A stretch of 64,000 nt of DNA from Coprinus comatus (Eukaryota; Basidiomycota; Agaricomycetes; Agaricales; Agaricaceae). The stretch is taken from NCBI GenBank assembly GCA_034638255.1, contig JAWPGT010000016.1:124001-188000 (forward strand), in the 5' to 3' direction. The position numbers were made by a program, and so were the translations under genes. The notes beneath the pieces are model-generated. The model was not told the origin of the DNA. It made no database searches and saw only the letters and a program-made list of their open reading frames with translations. Shown here piece after piece: positions 22,916 to 33,908 of this stretch. Every line of letters begins with the position of its first letter. Within the stretch, counting starts at the first letter, position 1.

Positions 22916-25900
22916 ATGACTTTGCAGTGTTTTGCCTGCGATAGTCGCACATTCCCAAGCCGTCGTGCTCTCTCAACACACTTGGATACTAGCCAAAAGC
23001 CGCACCCAGCTTGTGCATCTTGTGCACGTCGCTTTGTTAGCGAGAGCGCTCTCGACGCAGTACGTCATTTCATTAGCCATAATCATATGGGGGCACAGTT
23101 TACTCATTGGTCTATTCTAGCATATAATTGCGAAGCACACAACGTTCAATTGTGTGCAGTGTGAAAAAACTTTACTGTCTCAACAAGCCTTAGATGACCA
23201 TTATAGAGGTAGTCAGGTCCATCCTAACTGCTTTATATGTGGCTCTGGTTGCTCCGATGAAGAGGCGTTGGAAATAGTAAGCTCAACCTGCTATATACAA
23301 ATTTAATGACTTTTCATATACTAACTCTCTTTATTCAGCATTTCCAAACCATACATTCAACTTTACTCTGCGAACTTTGCAAACTTCGGTTCACATCCGA
23401 ACATGCCGTGCAGGATCACTATGCTCTTTCGCCGGTTCATCCAAACTGCAAGATATGTGGAGTAGGTCTCTTCGATGCAGAATCACTTGAACAGGTCAAT
23501 CCAGTATTTGGTCTAGTCTATGTTTGATATCATTGACGCTAATATATAGCACTTATTGAACCACCATCCCGATCCTATCAATCACTTGAGTGATTTCTCC
23601 GCGTTCAAATCTCCGCAATCGACCACACAAGAATTGGAGACACCAAAACAAGCGGCGCCGGAAATGCAGTTGATCACCTCTGGACAACTATCACCAACGT
23701 CTACCCATACAGTCGTCGTTTCGCAAGCTAATCCACAGCGCTTCTATCCACCTTCTCCTCAAGGAACACATATATCACAACCAGTTCCACTACAACCTTT
23801 CACATCGCCACGCTTGGACACTGGTTGCTCTCCCACATTATTTGATAACAACAACGGGTTTTCACCTATCATTTCCAAACCAAATCCAATACACAAGGTA
23901 TATAAGGCGTCTGATAAAATCTGTATCCTTGTTTCTAACGGACACTAAGGACCTGCGGCGCCTAGGAAAAATTGATACGGCAAGAACAGCATCACCCGAT
24001 ATTTCAAATCTCATAAAGAGCCAAACTCAAGTCTCACCGCTATTGAATGTACAGGCTCCTGTATTCAGCCCAGTCGGGTTGCCCAAACCGGATGGGCAAA
24101 TCGATAGATTATGGGCTGCTCGTGATGTAAGCTCGCGGTGAAAATACTAATACATAATGAAACAGCATTCTGACTTAATCCCATAGAACGTGCAGATTTC
24201 ACCAGGGAGAAGAAATACCTTGGATAATACTATTGCTCAACCAACTATTCCCTCATCATCACTGCCTCCAAATTACTTGCCATCTACTCAACAGATTGTG
24301 AGTTATATGAGCATTTGGCGCGCGCTGTCGAGTTAATGATTTTGTTGAAAGGTTCCGTATGCCAACCATCATCGTCAAATACCCCCACGCCACGCTTTGA
24401 GTGAGATGGGTAGTCCTCCCTCTACTATGGTATATCTACTAAACGTAAATTCTCAATTTCAAACACTAAATCCTCTCCAGGCGAATTTCCCTGATAGTAG
24501 GCGATCACTGAACACACAGACAAACTATACCTTTAGTCCTCGGTTATATCCTGGAATTACAAGGTATACGGCCTTACAAACATCTTTAAGTCCTTCCATG
24601 GGACAATCACTGCCACCGTTGTTTGCGGGTATAGGGAATAGGAACTTCCCTCCCGTCTCTGGTGTTGCTGCTCAAAGTTTTGCACCTGGAACTGTCGTAA
24701 CCCGAAAACCAAGTTTCAACATGAACTTCTCTGGTGTGCAGCCGCAGCCTTCTCTTCTTTCATTGCCACTCCCACCTGTCCCCCCATTGGGTGGCCCACA
24801 CCAACAATCAACTTCTCTCGATACTCCAACTGTCCCACAATATAATTATGAGGGGAGTGTCCTAGGTGGTAGTAGGACCGTGTGGCGTGATGTTGATGCT
24901 GATGCCAGTTCAAATGAAGAATATAGTCGCGTCGCCACTATACATGAAGTAGATTCAGGAGATGGCCAACAAGAACTCTCCTTTGGCTAAAACACCAATG
25001 ATGACGACAGAGGCGTCGTTGCATGAATTTAGTACCCCAACACCACAAGAAAAATCTCCTTCCGACTTCAGTAGTATCTCTTCTGTTGGTTCAAGTATTA
25101 AAAAATCGTCTTCACCAACTCCCACAGGCACACGGGCAATATCACGAAGCGTAAGCCTTTTTCTTTTTCCATGGTCTCACGTCGCAAATCTATTAACAAT
25201 CCGTCCTTAATATAGCGTTCAGATTCTCGCACCCGCTCTGAACTATCGCTGTCATCACTCAACTTGAATATACAGACACATGGAGCTAGCCCTCAAAGGT
25301 AAGCGTGTCCAATCGGTCTTTGAGCGTCGTAAACTAAGCCATTTTGTATTTTATAGTAGTACTAAAAGCCCGAAGAATTATGCTTCCCCAGACGTGGCTT
25401 CTCCAACTGGCCTTGCGTCACTTCCATTTATCTCTCCTTTGGCATATACACCAGTGGAAGTTGACCATAGTTTCAATATACCGGAAGCACAGCACCCTTT
25501 ACCCGAATCGATTCCTCCTACGCCGTACAATGTTGATGGAAATCTAGAAAACGACTCGGGGGATGTCGACGCCCTTGGAAATGTGAATATGGATTTAGAT
25601 GCTATGCAGATCATCCTACCTCCAAGTTCCGACCTCACTCAAATTCGGGAAGAAAATCACTCTTCATTTACTTCACGGACATCCTCTGTCTTACAGAATA
25701 GAAGCAGCTCGAAGGATGCTTACGTTACATCAATATCGACAACGTCAACGCCTGAGAGTTTTACTACAACTTCTCAGGGATTTACACTAGACGAAGAAGA
25801 AGAATCTCAATCTATAGAAGAAGACAAAGATACTATTATTTATGAACACGGTCATTCATTGCGTTCACCCTCAAGCACACTATTCCATATAGAGCCTGAG

Positions 25901-26477
25901 ATTGGGAACCAAAAAGCAGGTCCAGGTTCGTGATGCATTTTTTTAACCTTCTCATTATTGATGAAAGTAACGAATGACTCTTTTAATAATAGGAATTACA
26001 TTAAAATCACCCTCACCTTCTCCATTACCGATAACACCTAAAGATCTAGACTCGGTTGCACTTTCACAACCACACATTGTTTCAGCCGCGTCCGAATCAT
26101 CATCAAAAACACAACTCGGTCTTCCGAGACTTGTTGCGCCCTCACTCGGTATCACACCTAACATATCGATAGCTTCAAGTTGTGCTTCCGGTTCTGGTAG
26201 AAGGATTGAGAGATCTAATTCATCGTCCCATTTGCCTCTGCTTCATTGCCGGTCCTGTCATACAGGATCACCAGATGATATTACGGCTACCATGTGTGGG
26301 CATGTATTCTGTAACCGGTATGTTTGTTTCTTGGAGAGTGTATATTACATTGACCATTGATTTTTCTCCTTTTTTTGCTACAGTTGTATCGTTGATGCTG
26401 TCATTAAAACATCGCGCTGTCCGTTTTGTTCGACACCAACGCTTTTGTATTGCTTGTTCCGCCTTGACCTCTCATAG
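22916..26477 (+). CDS. C2H2-finger and RING protein (putative E3 ligase)
   Basis: Long multi-exon protein. N-terminal part (22916-23580) has repeated Cys2-His2-like units: CFACDSRTFPSRRALSTHLD, CASCARRFVSESALD, CEKTLLSQQALDDHY, CFICGSGCSDEEAL, LCELCKLRFTSEHAVQDHY and CKICGVGLFDAESLEQHLL. A very long Ser/Pro/Thr-rich, probably disordered middle follows. The C-terminus is a C3HC4 RING: CRSCHTGSPDD, then CGHVFCNRC and CPFCSTPT, joined by an intron near 26318-26384, ending at TAG 26477. RING plus fingers suggests a ubiquitin ligase with a nucleic-acid or protein-binding front end; substrate unknown. One junction is unresolved: the frame ending at 24990 and the next open frame (from before 24962) differ by one position, so an unseen intron or an indel lies near 24850-24990. 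Confidence 0.75.
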
Positions 26478-26598
26478 CCGAACCCTTCATTTTCTTGATG
26501 TTTTATTCTGTCTTGGTATTGGTTTGATTAGAGTATGCGAACAATGGAAATCGTATTAAGATGATGTCAAAGTTTTAAAATGTGTAATGAATAATGTT

Positions 26599-27796
26599 TT
26601 ATTGGTTTGCTTTGATTTGATCGGCAGTGACGAACTTTTTACTATCGCCATTCAACAATAAAGCTGCCAACGGACCCAGCCCAGCCTGCGTATTGATATG
26701 GTACATCTTTGGTCGGGTACCATTAGCATATTTTATCTTCAACAGCTCTCCTTCCGTCGGGATAACAAGACGACCTTCATATTCGGGGTCCACTTGTAGA
26801 GAATTTATTTTGAGAATGCGTATTTGTATTGCCGGAAACCCTTTTTTGTTGATAACAGTTTCCATTTTAGCAATACCATCCCCTTGGATTGGGAAACATT
26901 CTGTTTTCCCCTTTCTCGCCATCAACCACGATGCTGCATTGACATGAACAAATTGACCATTACTGAATCCAGAGATTCTTCGTGTTCGCGTGCCAAATTT
27001 GATTGGAAATGATTGATCAAGAGAGTACAGGTAGTTATGTCGGAAGTGTTGTCCTGTAAGAGCCCGTTCTTCAAATCGTTTGATTTGCTCTTCTATAAGC
27101 AATCCTTCGGCTACGAGAAGGTGGCGCAAAGCCACGAGTCGGCGACTTGTAATGAGTGATGCTATTGATAGTTCCCATGGAAGGCCGCTGGGATATGTAA
27201 GGTCGACACCCTTATCGAAATCTGCTGGGTCATTGCCTGGGGTTACGCGTAGGCGGATGCAAGAGGCAGCGTAGTCGACACCAGGGGAGTTGGGTCGGTA
27301 ATATAGGAATCCATGAGCGTTGCTAGGCTAAACCCCGTTCATGTAGCTTGTTAAGTTGGGGTTGATATTCCTTCGTGAATCATTTTCGCCCCCTCGTAAA
27401 TTTACGCCTCTTTGCATATAATGCAGATACGCTTTTCCGACTGGATAAGTGGGACCGATTTTCGTATAATTTATGGGAATAAATATTCCTGGAGTAATTT
27501 TTTTTCTAAAATCAACATAGTCTCCTTTTGTAAGTTTCTTGGGTATTAATGTAGAGATCTGGTATTAAAATTGACATATTAATACGACGTTGGGTGCAAG
27601 AATTTACATTTTGGACACTTACGGTGGGTAAAGTTCGGAGTCTACCTGGGCGGGTCTTCAATTCGTGCATTGATTTATGTGATAAGGACTCTGAACATGA
27701 TACATGGGTAGACTGGAAGCGTTGGGAGATTTGGATAGTTTGGTTGCGCGAGAACAATCTCTGAAGTTGAGAAATTCGGAGTGTAGCCTCCAGCAT
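26599..27796 (-). CDS. Probable mitochondrial protein of unknown function
   Basis: Starts at 27796 with MLEATLRISQLQRLFSRNQ, a basic, hydroxyl-rich, acid-free leader typical of mitochondrial targeting. Exon 1 runs to RLRTLPT at a GTAAGT donor; exon 2 (ISTLIPKKLTKGDYVDF...) ends at YMQRG; removing an intron with GTAAAT donor, CTTAAC branch and TTTAG acceptor (about 27327-27395) skips an in-frame TAG and joins PSNAHGFLYYRP. The last exon is a long conserved-looking block with a helical stretch (VALRHLLVAEGLLIEEQIKRFEERAL) and strands such as PTEGELLKIKYANGT, ending KANQ. I do not recognise the family; a mitochondrial ribosome or translation-linked role is possible but unsupported. Confidence 0.65.
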
Positions 27797-27982
27797 TTTT
27801 ACTATATGCTTGGTTTGTATAGTTATTCTGCAGCATTTATATCGCAAAATAAATATACTTACCGCGCCGTTTGAATGTAGGGAATAATGAATAGTGAATA
27901 GTGAAAGACCAAGAGTAAACGTTTAAACAGGCGCCATACATGGTTGCTATCAAACACGTGATTACGATATTCATTTCTGTAG

Positions 27983-29615
27983 CTACTTCATCTTGCTCAG
28001 GTCTTGCTCAGTGACTACTCTTTCCGCCCTCTTTTCTCTCCGTCTCGCCTTAGCAGCAGAACCACGGCCTAGTATACTCGTGCGACCCTACACATAATTG
28101 TTATTATTCATAGAATTTAAGTAACCCAGGAGCACTCACTTCTTTGAACTTCATATAAGCCAGGACGACAACAACCGCTAACCAATAAAAGACGTAGGAC
28201 AACACGGTTCCAACTGCACTTTGATCAGTATTAATTTTACATGAACAAACTGTCACCATACTCGAGGCGTTATTGGACCACCCAAAAATGGCTTGGAAAA
28301 TAGACCACCCTTGATCATCGAAATGGTTGGTTGCAGCACAACAGTCCAAATGCCAAACGTTGCCTTGAACGGGGTACGATCCAGGACCAGTACCACCGGC
28401 ATCATCAACGTCGGCTCCCAAAAGACGGTTGAATGCATTTTCTTCAAATGCACCAACACTTTTACTGAAAAGGCCAGCACCAATAAGTAGCAATAAGTTG
28501 GTCATGATCACAAGGAAGATCGATAAGGCTGTGGAGTTTAAATATTAGATTTTACACTGGACCTTGTATATGAAGGTGAGCTTACTCGTCCTGCTTGCAA
28601 ATTCATAAATAAGGAAACCACAAACGAGGCCACAAATTACACCAACAATGGCGGCTATAGGAATTGATGTTGCTTGCTGTCCGAGAGAGACCCCTCCGAC
28701 AAATATGACTGCCTCCAAACCTGGGTATTACGCTGTCAGTAGCAATATTGTGCCCCAATGTTCATGGGGCACACCTTCGCGTAGGACAGTGATGAAGGGT
28801 AATACGAAAAGGACCCATTTTCCTGTTGCTGCTTGTTTATCTACCTCTGAATAGCGAATATCAGGTGAATATATGTAATCCTCGAGAGACCTGAACTACT
28901 TACGATTGCCTTCAAAAGCCTTGGAGAGTTTGATCCTCCACTTAATCTTGGCTAGAGAATGTCAACCTACAAGCAAAATAAAACGTTCTTCCGGAAAAAC
29001 ACACCTCTGTCCATCTTCAACATCGAAATACCCATCACAAAAATCATGAGGGATGCAATCAACTGAAAAATACCTTGGAGTCGACTTAACGAGGATTCAC
29101 AAACAATGGATATTGTTCGGCCCACCTTCCCAAAGCTCTTCCGATTTGGCCCATAGGTCGCTGGCACGAGTGAACCAAATAGCGATGAATCTACCACAAG
29201 TTCAGCATCAATTCACTCCAATCAGTATTATTTCACACACGCAGCACCAATAGCAAGTGCGAGGAATAAACCTAGACCAGAGCCCAAGAATATCTAGTCA
29301 TAATTCAATGGCTTTCCTCTATTTACAGACAACTGAACTTACTTGGATACGCAACTTGCGTAACAATCGACGTCTTTGGACACTATCATCTTCGACTAGA
29401 TTAGAACCCGGACTGGGCCCCACTGCAGACTCGTTTTTACTTGCAGAGTCTGCGTCGTCGGTTGTGCCAGTATCCTGAGTCGTCGGTAACGATTTGGCCT
29501 CGTCAACAATGAGTTGTTTCACCAGACCCAGGAGCACAGACACGATTATTGCCGCCTCCAAGGTCTCCCTGAAGACGATAAAGAATATCGGGACAGAGAA
29601 GAGATTTCTTGCCAT
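27983..29615 (-). CDS. ftr1: High-affinity iron permease Ftr1
   Basis: Plasma-membrane Fe(III) permease that works only in complex with the ferroxidase Fet3. Starts at 29615 with [22 protein letters not shown]; both REXLE iron-binding motifs are present (RETLE in helix 1 near 29570, REGLE in [17 protein letters not shown] near 28690-28790). Other family blocks: [21 protein letters not shown] near 29020-29075, [23 protein letters not shown] near 28440-28510, and [18 protein letters not shown] long charged, Asp/Ser-rich loop (about residues 39-85) separates helices 1 and 2. The last exon ([18 protein letters not shown]..., to 27983) is a basic cytosolic tail. Head-to-head with FET3 across 569 bp; the shared promoter has four iron-GATA sites. 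No break seen. Confidence 0.93.
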
Positions 29616-29752
29616 TGCTTAGATAGAATGGTTAGTGTCCCAAGCAGATATTCGCGGGCTTAAAAGCTGGTCCTGTTTACCTAACCCTGCAAGGCGGTTC
29701 CAATTGCTTGGCCCAATGAGTAAGTATATTTTTAGCAACTGTGATTCTTTTA

Positions 29753-29802
29753 ATCAGATAATCACACCACTTTTATCAGATGACAACGAAGCAATCTGAT
29801 AA
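29753..29802. promoter_or_regulatory. Three iron-GATA sites in the FTR1-FET3 promoter
   Basis: ATCAGATAA at 29753-29761, TTATCAGAT (the reverse of ATCTGATAA) at 29773-29781 and ATCTGATAA at 29794-29802. All three match ATCWGATAA exactly within 50 bp. The known role of this element is binding of the iron-dependent GATA repressor, silencing uptake genes in high iron; binding here is inferred. Confidence 0.75.
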
Positions 29803-30026
29803 GATATCGAAGAACCTCATTTAGTCGTGTTCTCGGGGATAGTCAGCTTCATTTGGGGCGCCTGTTTTTACCAACGTCAAGAACCCAGCCTTCTAGAGCT
29901 ATGCCATGCCGCACATTTTTGTTATTTCCCCCCCACGATGTGTCATTGATTCTATCCCACTCCTTTTCTGAAGGAGCTTTGGACAATAAATGCATTCCAA
30001 AATAACAAACTTCCATCGTATCTGTC

Positions 30027-30035
30027 TTATCAGAT
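30027..30035. promoter_or_regulatory. Fourth iron-GATA site, FET3 side
   Basis: TTATCAGAT, the reverse complement of ATCTGATAA, about 150 bp upstream of the FET3 start codon. It sits in the same 569-bp divergent promoter as the other three. Confidence 0.65.
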
Positions 30036-30184
30036 TATCATGTGGAAAGTCTAATAATAGAGAAAAAGCAAATACCCATTCCTACTCTGGACGATCCGAA
30101 CCATTGGGATTGCCCTGCATTCTATAATGTTATAAAAAGCTATTTGCAAGCGAGTAGTTCGCATACCTTCCCCGAGGCCCATAA

Positions 30185-31383
30185 ATGATTCGGGCGTTAT
30201 CAGCTTTGACATGGTCTTGTATCATACTCCCTGCCATTGCCATTGTGCAGGAGGTGTGGTGGGATATCACCTACGTCCACAACACTAACCCGGATGGCTT
30301 GGCTGAACGCCGAGTCATAGGGATCAATGGAACCTGGCCGTAAGGAGATCTGTCGTTGTTTTCCATAATATAAAACTCACTTTCATTATCAGGCCACCAC
30401 CTCTTGATGTTAATACAACGGACTCCCTTGTTGTTCATGCCCACAATTCACTCGATGCCCCAACGACGTTACATCATCATGGGATGTTCTTCAATGCTAC
30501 ATCCTGGATGGATGGCGCAGAAGGCGTTTCTGAATGGTTCGTATGCCTTGGATTTTCCTTCCAATTTGTTTTAAACTTACTTCACTAGTGGCATTCCCCC
30601 TGGTGGGAGCTTTGACTATGTAATCCCTGTGAATTCTTCGGACCAATGGGGTACCTATTGGGTTCATGCCCATGCATCGGTTAGTGACAGGAGTTTATGG
30701 GTTCGTGTCTTCTACTCATCCTTTATAGGGACAATATGTCGATGGTTTACGCGCACCTTTGGTACTTCACCCTCCAAGAGAAGTTCATTCTTATGATGCA
30801 GAATTCACCGTTGTGCTTGGAGACTGGTATCACACCGAACATTCCGAACTCCTCAAGCAATTCATTAGCATATCGAATCCCGGAGGTGCTGAACCTGTCC
30901 CTGGTTAGCCCTTTACCTGTAGTAATCACAAAATGCTCACTCATTTATAATAGACTCCGCTCTTATTTATTTCGCTCAAAACTCGACCTATCTTAGACCT
31001 GCAGAAGGTTCTTCACCACATTCCGTTACAGCTTCAGTAGGTTTTAACGAGAACGCTACGTTACCATTCCAACCTGGCAGAACATACCGACTGAGGATTA
31101 TCAACACCTCTGCATTTGCTGCCTTCTATTTCTGGATCGATGGTCACGATATGCGTATTATTGAAGTGGATGGGGTAAGTGCTTCATGATTCAAAGTGCA
31201 AATATCCTATTAATATTTAATATTCTATAATAGACCGATGTTGAAGAATCTCTAATTGACCTAATCAGTATCACAGTTGCTCAACGTTATTCTGTGCTTA
31301 TTACAGCAAGAAATGATACTACAAGTAACTGGGCTATTCATGCAAATATGGATGTTGACATGTTCGATAACCTTCCACCAGAA
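30185..31383 (+). CDS. fet3: Fet3 ferroxidase, 5' part, interrupted by a retroelement
   Basis: Multicopper oxidase that oxidises Fe(II) for transfer to Ftr1. The start at 30185 gives MIRALSALTWSCIILPAIAI, a signal peptide, then EVWWDITYVHNTNPDG typical of Fet3. Exons join to give copper ligands in TLHHHGMFF (near 30465) and TYWVHAHASGQYVDGLRAPL (30655-30760), the iron-site region GDWYHTEHSELL (near 30825, Glu equivalent to yeast E185), and YRLRIINTSAFAAFYFWIDGH (near 31090-31145). Coding is open up to VDMFDNLPPE at about 31383, where homology stops. The remainder of the enzyme resumes 5.75 kb downstream. Reading on gives an unrelated frame ending near 31513, so this part alone would encode an enzyme lacking half its copper sites. 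Confidence 0.88.
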
Positions 31384-31527
31384 GTGAAGCATCTGCCTCA
31401 GCAGATGCGTTGTCTTGCAGGAAGAGTCACGTGTCTATGTGACGAACACAGACTTACCGGACTCGATACTCATCCTCCTAAACCATTCAGATATCCGAAT
31501 CCCTCCACATCCTAAACAAGTCTTCGT

Positions 31528-31986
31528 TTGATCAAATTCACAATGTCAGAGATCGGAGAAACTGACACTGACAGACACACCCCGCAACGCCGTGAATCAC
31601 AGAGCCGAGAGAACTCCGTCATAGCAGAAGAGAACTCTCCCCAATGGAACTCAACGCACCCTCTCAGTCAAATGAACAAGAATGAATTGCTCAGACTAGC
31701 AGAATTCGTGGACCTACCAGAGAATGGAGAATACCCCAACAACACTGTCTACAACTTACGGAAGAATTTGAAAACCTTTTTCGAAGAACATCCCATACTC
31801 CTACAACACCCGATGTTCCAATACCTATTTCCAAAGAAGAAGAAACCAGGAAGACCTCCCAGACAACCTATCCCAAGAAACACCCGAGACAACCACAGGG
31901 TGTCACCGAACCCATCAGAAACTTCGGAGTGGGGTGGTATTAAATCCCCACAACAACAACCCAATCCCGTTCGATGCAAACGATGA
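31528..31986 (+). CDS. Retroelement ORF1 part 1: SAP-like helix and AT-hook
   Basis: Begins MSEIGETDTDRHTPQRR. A segment around residues 50-95 (LSQMNKNELLRLAEFVDLP then YNLRKNLKTFFEEHP) resembles a SAP-type helix-turn-helix, and is followed by KKKKPGRPPRQP, a clear AT-hook. Such DNA-binding motifs are plausible in a nuclear gag-like protein. The product continues in another frame after about 31934, through either an unseen intron or a one-base slip. Confidence 0.6.
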   Translation: MIKFTMSEIGETDTDRHTPQRRESQSRENSVIAEENSPQWNSTHPLSQMNKNELLRLAEFVDLPENGEYPNNTVYNLRKNLKTFFEEHPILLQHPMFQYLFPKKKKPGRPPRQPIPRNTRDNHRVSPNPSETSEWGGIKSPQQQPNPVRCKR

Positions 31987-32369
31987 GAGGATACGAGATA
32001 CCCCAGTAGGAAGTCGAAACTCGAGACAATCAAGAGAAAGAACTCCTGTTTTGCAACAAGATATTCCCAGAGATCATGTCGGACAAGCCACTAACGGACA
32101 CCAACCAACACAACCCGAATTACCCATAGACCAACAACCATCCCAAACTCCTCCGCAACCACAACCACAACTACCACATCAACAATATCAACAACAACAA
32201 CAACTGCTCCAACAACAAACCCAATTCAATGTCCAACCACAACTCGAACAACCGACATTCATTCAACCAAACAATATGAATGATCTCCAACATCGACAGG
32301 CCGATATAAATCCATTCGACCCCAACAACAATCTTATCCAACAGAACATGACGTCAATAAGGGAACACA
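31934..32369 (+). CDS. Retroelement ORF1 part 2: Gln/Pro-rich segment
   Basis: Open frame, one position shifted from part 1, rich in Gln, Pro and Asn (runs such as QPQPQLPHQQYQQQQQLL) and probably disordered. The exon ends at a GTGAGT donor at 32370. Removing 32370-32835 (466 nt, AG acceptor) joins it in correct phase to the zinc-knuckle exon, which supports it being spliced rather than decayed. No start codon of its own; the true 5' boundary is unknown. Confidence 0.55.
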
Positions 32370-32835
32370 GTGAGTACACACCTTCACATTCTCTCATTTC
32401 TAATGGGTGCAATAAAACCCAAAACAATTCATATCAATACTTTCTACTGGTATACGTACCAATTCTACACACCTCACCATACTACGAACCCACGGGTTTT
32501 TTCCCCTGTTGTGATTACGCTCCAACAATTGATACCCTTTTCAAACCTACGGGAACTTATATTCATATATAACATCATATGATTACAACCCATGGGTTTG
32601 CAGATACGCTCTGCATCTACATGATTTACAAATCATCATATAGCCCACGGGCTCAACATAAACTCGAATACCGAAATGGCATTCAACCCACTTAGCGATA
32701 CGTTCGCCTTCTCCATACCTAATGTAACTGAATACCAAACAATTACATGTCAATTCTCCTTTTCTTCACATCCATTATCATATCCATTAAACCATTCGAA
32801 CTCAATTGAATACATATATTAACAATTTACATCAG
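32370..32835 (+). other. Putative 466-nt intron of the gag-like gene with palindromes
   Basis: GTGAGT donor, CAG acceptor, and length that converts the frame of the upstream exon into that of the downstream one. It is long for this genome (others about 50-65 nt). Palindromic blocks recur inside: AACCCACGGGTT at 32487-32498, AACCTACGGGAAC at 32544-32556, AACCCATGGGTT at 32587-32598 and GCCCACGGGCT at 32643-32653. Confidence 0.5.
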
Positions 32836-33908
32836 ATCCTATTGCAACTGACTACAACATTCATCCATCTACATCATATCCTCCCATACCCCACGAACAT
32901 CCAACCAGCAAGGGTCGTCCTACCTTCATACCAGGACAACAAGGAATCGGCAAACCACTAGAGATTCCCCCAAGCATGTGGACACGTTTCAAAAAAGGGG
33001 GAGGATGGGAAACACATATTCCACTCACATATCTCACCGACAAGAGATGTCTTTCCAAGAGTGAAGATCCATTAATGATGCATGACCTTCGGATGGACAA
33101 CACCGGAGCCTTCGTTTTAACAGACAAACCTTTAAACGAAAATGATGAAGACAAGCTCAATTTCGATGAATGGCATCAAGCGTGGAGGAGGCTACTACAT
33201 ATGATAGCTACAATAAAATCACCGATCGAGTTCACAGCCTGGAAGTCACACTTCGACCGGATAATGAATGCAAACGACAGATCCCAAAAATGGGATACCT
33301 GGCTGGCGTATGACATTGCTGTGAGAAAACAGAGTATTTACTTTCCACTGGATCCCACTATCCTTCACCATGAAATATGGAGGACGGTAGAGTTCGAATG
33401 TCTCCAAATACGCCTCCTCGCATCAAATAGAGCTCTACATATGAACACAAACAGATATCAACAACTACCCACCCAATATTCTAACAACCAGGGATATCAA
33501 CCCTACAACGCGAACAACAACCCACCATCCCACAACCAGAACAACCACAATCGAAATCCCCGTTTCAACCCATACAACAGACCCCTAAACTCAAATGGCA
33601 ATATGCGGAAACAACAAAACAATCATACTCAGACCTGGCGTCAACCAGGTCGGTGTTTTCTCTGTGGGGACAGGCAACACCAATCCATCACATGTACATC
33701 AACAACACTCATCAACGGTAACCCCATCATTCTCCCCCCTGGCCTCAACCCACGAAGTACAAGGTACGATTCAGAAGGACGATCCTACTGTTTCAAATTT
33801 AATGGAGTCGTTGGATGCTATCAAACCCCCACATCAGAACATGGAACACATCAATGCTCTCTTTGCAAGTCAACAGAACATGGAGCACAGTCATGTAGAA
33901 CTGTTTGA
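32836..33908 (+). CDS. Retroelement gag-like exon with zinc knuckles
   Basis: Continues the gag-like product: IPPSMWTRFKKGGGWETHIPL, then a helical part (FDEWHQAWRRLLHMIATIKSP) similar in layout to capsid-like regions, an Asn-rich linker, and two cysteine-rich units, CFLCGDRQHQSITC (a CCHC-type knuckle) and CSLCKSTEHGAQSC. A further C near GVVGCYQTP may add to the second. Ends at a stop at 33908. Its last 314 nt overlap the reverse-transcriptase frame, which lies one position over. Confidence 0.7.
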
